Translations under genes and position numbers: made by a program
Assembly (NCBI GenBank): GCA_947584595.1
Contig: CANPWP010000003.1
Span: forward strand, 93,336-157,335
Length of the DNA stretch: 64,000 nt
Source: an uncultured Clostridia bacterium
GTDB lineage: Bacteria > Bacillota > Clostridia > Oscillospirales > Acutalibacteraceae
Direction: 5' to 3'
Shown here: piece by piece, positions 62,001 to 64,000 of the stretch
Layout: each line of letters begins with the position of its first letter
How positions within the stretch are numbered: position 1 is the first letter of the stretch
Notes under the pieces: model-generated
Database searches by the model: none
Told to the model about the DNA's origin: nothing
Seen by the model: only the letters and a program-made list of their open reading frames with translations

Positions 62001-62939
62001 GTGGAGAAAAATTCAAATAAAGATTTTGTTGATGAGGAGTTAGCCTCAGAAAAAGAAAATACTTCATCCATGGAAGATACAAATTCATTTAATTCGGAAA
62101 ATATACAGAATGCAGCTACGGAAACCGAAGAAATAAATACTTCGGACATTGCAGATAATAATGATACCAATATAATGAAAAAAACCGTCAAAAGTAAATG
62201 CTTAATTCAGTTTCCGCTTATCATTGCGGCAGGTATTCTTGCAGCATCACTGCTCGCATTCGGAGTTTGGAAAGTATTTTTTGATTTTTCCATTGAAGGT
62301 ACATGGGTATATGAGAATACCCGTAATACTGCAACATCAGACCAGACTGACAGTGATGTAGACAGTAATTTATATGTTGTTTTTTCCTCAAAATTAGTAA
62401 ATGAAGAAAAAGGCTATAAAGAGATAAGTGCATATCAGGGAACACAGGAACAACATGAATATTATCTTCTTGAAGAAAATGAAGATGGCACAAAGACCTT
62501 GCAAAGTTCATTGGGACTTGCAGGAGAATATAAGGTAACAGGCAACTGGATTACAGGAAGAACCCTTACAGTAACTGCTACATCATACGACGGTACAAAA
62601 GTAGAACAGGTATTTAGAAGTACGTTTATGCCCAAATTAAAGCTGCCGCCTGTTTCAGATGACTTTAAAGTAAATAAAGATGTTGTCGGAGAATGGAAGC
62701 TGGACGAAAGCGAATATGAAATTACATATACATTCAAAGAGGACGGTACTTTTCTTTTAAATCAATATGATACCAGTATTTTAAACGGTACATATGTAGT
62801 ATATGAAGATGAAAACAAAATTACTCTTACGTATATTGGTCAAGAAGTTCAAACATTTGATATAATATATTCAAAAGACGGAGATAAACTTGTAATAGAC
62901 GGCCTTGGATATAAAAAAGCAGAAAGTAAAAGTAAATAG
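62001..62939 (+). CDS. Membrane-anchored DUF5640-like protein
   Basis: Protein of 312 residues. The first 70 residues are acidic and polar (predicted cytosolic), then one transmembrane helix (about 73-95), then two extracellular beta domains: EGTWVYENTRN onward, and VGEWKLDESEYEITYTFKED onward with NGTYVVYEDENKITLTY. These W-x-L/Y ... G-T-F ... G-T-Y patterns fit DUF5640-type lipocalin-like domains. The start is GTG with AAGGAGGT seven bases upstream. Related domains occur at 53058 and 53644. Function unknown. Confidence 0.65.
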   Translation: MEKNSNKDFVDEELASEKENTSSMEDTNSFNSENIQNAATETEEINTSDIADNNDTNIMKKTVKSKCLIQFPLIIAAGILAASLLAFGVWKVFFDFSIEGTWVYENTRNTATSDQTDSDVDSNLYVVFSSKLVNEEKGYKEISAYQGTQEQHEYYLLEENEDGTKTLQSSLGLAGEYKVTGNWITGRTLTVTATSYDGTKVEQVFRSTFMPKLKLPPVSDDFKVNKDVVGEWKLDESEYEITYTFKEDGTFLLNQYDTSILNGTYVVYEDENKITLTYIGQEVQTFDIIYSKDGDKLVIDGLGYKKAESKSK

Positions 62940-62956
62940 TATAAACTATAATATTA

Positions 62957-62996
62957 CAAAGAGCCTGAGTTTGTTAAAACTCGTGCTCTTTGTGAT
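62957..62996 (+). terminator. Terminator-like hairpin after the DUF5640-like gene
   Basis: CAAAGAGC and GAGTTT pair with AAACTC and GCTCTTTG. The T tail is poor. Confidence 0.6.
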
Positions 62997-63051
62997 ATAT
63001 GAATATTTGCTTAATAGAAAAAATGTTTTTGAAAAAAATAGAAAAAACGTA

Positions 63052-63080
63052 TTGACTTTTAATATATATAATGCTATAAT
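63052..63080 (+). promoter_or_regulatory. Promoter of tRNA-Leu
   Basis: TTGACT at 63052-63057, 17-base spacer, TATAAT at 63075-63080. Confidence 0.75.
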
Positions 63081-63124
63081 TCTACTTGCTGATTTAAAAA
63101 GACAGCGGTTTAAAAATAATATTT

Positions 63125-63208
63125 GCGAGTGTGCTGGAATAGGCAGACAGGCACGTTTGAGGGGCGTGTGTCTTTGACGTACGGGTTCAAGTCCCGTCAC
63201 TCGCACCA
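63125..63208 (+). tRNA. tRNA-Leu (anticodon GAG)
   Basis: Acceptor GCGAGTG (63125-63131) pairs with CACTCGC (63198-63204), ACCA is encoded. The anticodon loop TTGAGGG carries GAG. A long variable arm fits class II tRNA-Leu. Confidence 0.95.
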
Positions 63209-63210
63209 TG

Positions 63211-63247
63211 GTCGGAGCAAGGTTATTATTGCTCCGACTTCTTTTTT
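63211..63247 (+). terminator. Terminator after tRNA-Leu
   Basis: GTCGGAGCAA pairs perfectly with TTGCTCCGAC, followed by TTCTTTTTT. Confidence 0.85.
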
Positions 63248-63302
63248 CTTTAAATAAAAATGATGTATAATCATTTATTTATAAATTATTATTAATAAAA
63301 TT

Positions 63303-63344
63303 AAAAAGCCAATTCCCGATGAATACAGGGAATTGGCTTTTTTT
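63303..63344. terminator. Strong hairpin, likely terminator of the collagen-like gene
   Basis: AAAAAGCCAATTCCC pairs perfectly with GGGAATTGGCTTTTT around a ten-base loop. It works in both directions; the minus-strand gene stops 65 bases away. Confidence 0.8.
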
Positions 63345-63409
63345 ACTCAAAAAATTGTTCATACTTTGTAAATTTTATAATATTATTACTGTATAAATTA
63401 ACAATCGTT

Positions 63410-64000
63410 TTATTGATTTAATTTTTTAATTGTAAGTGATGCGTTTACACCGTTGCCTAATGTTACTCCAACTGCCAACAGTGCGGAAAGTGCCATATCA
63501 ATTTCATCTCCGGCATCTAAGGAAATAATGATACTTCCGCTAAACAGTGAACTTACATTAGCAGATAAAACACGAGAAATTGTTGCATCCGGAATATTGG
63601 TTCCGTTTAATCGTACTGATAAAGTTACAGTTGTACCTAATGCAACAGAAACTGTGCTAAAGTAGTTAATCTCATATATTCCGGGATTAGTAATGGTGAT
63701 TGTGTTAGCCGGAGTGTAAGTTACATCGCCTTCTGGCATAGTTGAAGCAAGCGGGATTTGTGTTGAAGTTGCGGTGGCTAATTGCAGTGTATTTGGAGCC
63801 GTACTGTATAATCCACCAAAAGCAGCAAGACCGTTTTCCGGACCTGTAGGACCTGATGGACCTGTAGGACCTGATGGACCAGTAGCACCTGTAGGACCTG
63901 TAGCACCAGTTGCACCGGTAGCACCCGTTGGACCTGTAGGACCTGAAGGACCGGTAGCGCCGTCAGGACCGGTAGCGCCCGTTGGACCTGTAGGACCTGA
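63410..64000 (-). CDS. Collagen-like protein with BclA-type C-terminal domain, 5'-truncated
   Basis: Only the C-terminal 196 codons are in the window; the gene continues past 64000. The upstream part (63840-64000) is unbroken Gly-X-Y triplets, mostly GPT, GAT and GPS, with no frame break. A short linker, [10 protein letters not shown], then leads to a beta jelly-roll like that of exosporium glycoprotein BclA ([37 protein letters not shown]). Family members form trimeric filaments on spores or cell surfaces and are glycosylated at Thr. The first in-frame Met (63739) lies inside the domain and is not the start. Confidence 0.88.
   Translation of the reverse strand, partial: SGPTGPTGATGPDGATGPSGPTGPTGATGATGATGPTGATGPSGPTGPSGPTGPENGLAAFGGLYSTAPNTLQLATATSTQIPLASTMPEGDVTYTPANTITITNPGIYEINYFSTVSVALGTTVTLSVRLNGTNIPDATISRVLSANVSSLFSGSIIISLDAGDEIDMALSALLAVGVTLGNGVNASLTIKKLNQ

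Noticed and set aside
62905..63177. A 90-codon frame overlapping tRNA-Leu
   Set aside because: It starts inside another gene and runs through a terminator, promoter and tRNA, so it is chance.
63840..64000. Short tandem repeats that could be read as a CRISPR or satellite array
   Set aside because: The period is nine bases and stays in one frame as Gly-X-Y codons, so it is collagen-like coding sequence.

Overview
The window is AT-rich chromosomal DNA of a low-GC, spore-forming, starch-degrading Clostridium-group bacterium, most likely a Ruminococcus relative close to the R. bromii type. The evidence is the gene set: three extracellular GH13 alpha-amylases of the AmyE type with starch-binding CBM26-like modules, two type-I dockerin proteins (one an amylase), a V/A-type ATPase operon, an ECF transporter module, DnaD/DnaI-type replication proteins, ClpE, a SpoIIM-like protein and a collagen-like protein with a BclA-type tail. 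The species is an inference; no rRNA gene is present.

Layout. 1-8060 is a co-directional housekeeping run: glmM (cut by the window edge), an RlmI-like methyltransferase, ecfA1-ecfA2-ecfT, truA, a DUF5711 protein, a CvpA protein and pgsA. 8145-10493 is clpE with its own promoter and terminator, followed by tRNA-Gly. 10833-15020 holds degV, a lipoprotein amylase and ilvE. 15252-24374 is a nine-gene V/A-ATPase operon on the minus strand (order G-C-I-K-F-E-A-B-D), preceded by the ACT/UPF0210 pair. 26420-28364 holds galU and a zinc-ribbon membrane protein. 28631-33939 holds prfB, apgM, a 50-residue membrane peptide, a TSCPD protein, dnaD and dnaI. 34015-34197 carries tRNA-Gln and tRNA-Pro. 34268-38317 holds a lipoprotein, pcrA and a Cys-rich conserved protein.

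38577-44146 is an amylase locus: a dockerin-bearing amylase, a TetR-type regulator and a dockerin-free amylase. 44318-54141 holds an alkaline-phosphatase lipoprotein, a HAD phosphatase, DUF5685 and DnaJ-like proteins, a Big2-GH24-SH3 secreted lysozyme, proC and a string of membrane proteins. 54648-57698 encodes a secreted protein with CBM26-like modules and a dockerin/leucine-rich-repeat protein. 58092-62939 holds SOS-controlled dinB, an alpha-phosphohexomutase and a DUF5640-like membrane protein. tRNA-Leu and the collagen-like gene close the window.

Working together: the amylases differ in how they are held (lipid anchor, dockerin, free), which fits division of labour in an amylosome-like starch system. 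glmM, galU and the phosphohexomutase link sugar phosphates to envelope synthesis, and the V/A-ATPase energises the membrane. The cohesin scaffold that the dockerins would need is not in this window.

Beyond genes I see a 154-156 bp MITE-like family with imperfect terminal inverted repeats in two copies, both directly upstream of genes (pcrA and the third amylase), and three other dispersed non-coding repeat families. I also see a probable ATT start codon, an in-frame stop followed by 63 open codons after the dockerin amylase, and an SH3 domain inserted inside a GH24 lysozyme fold.
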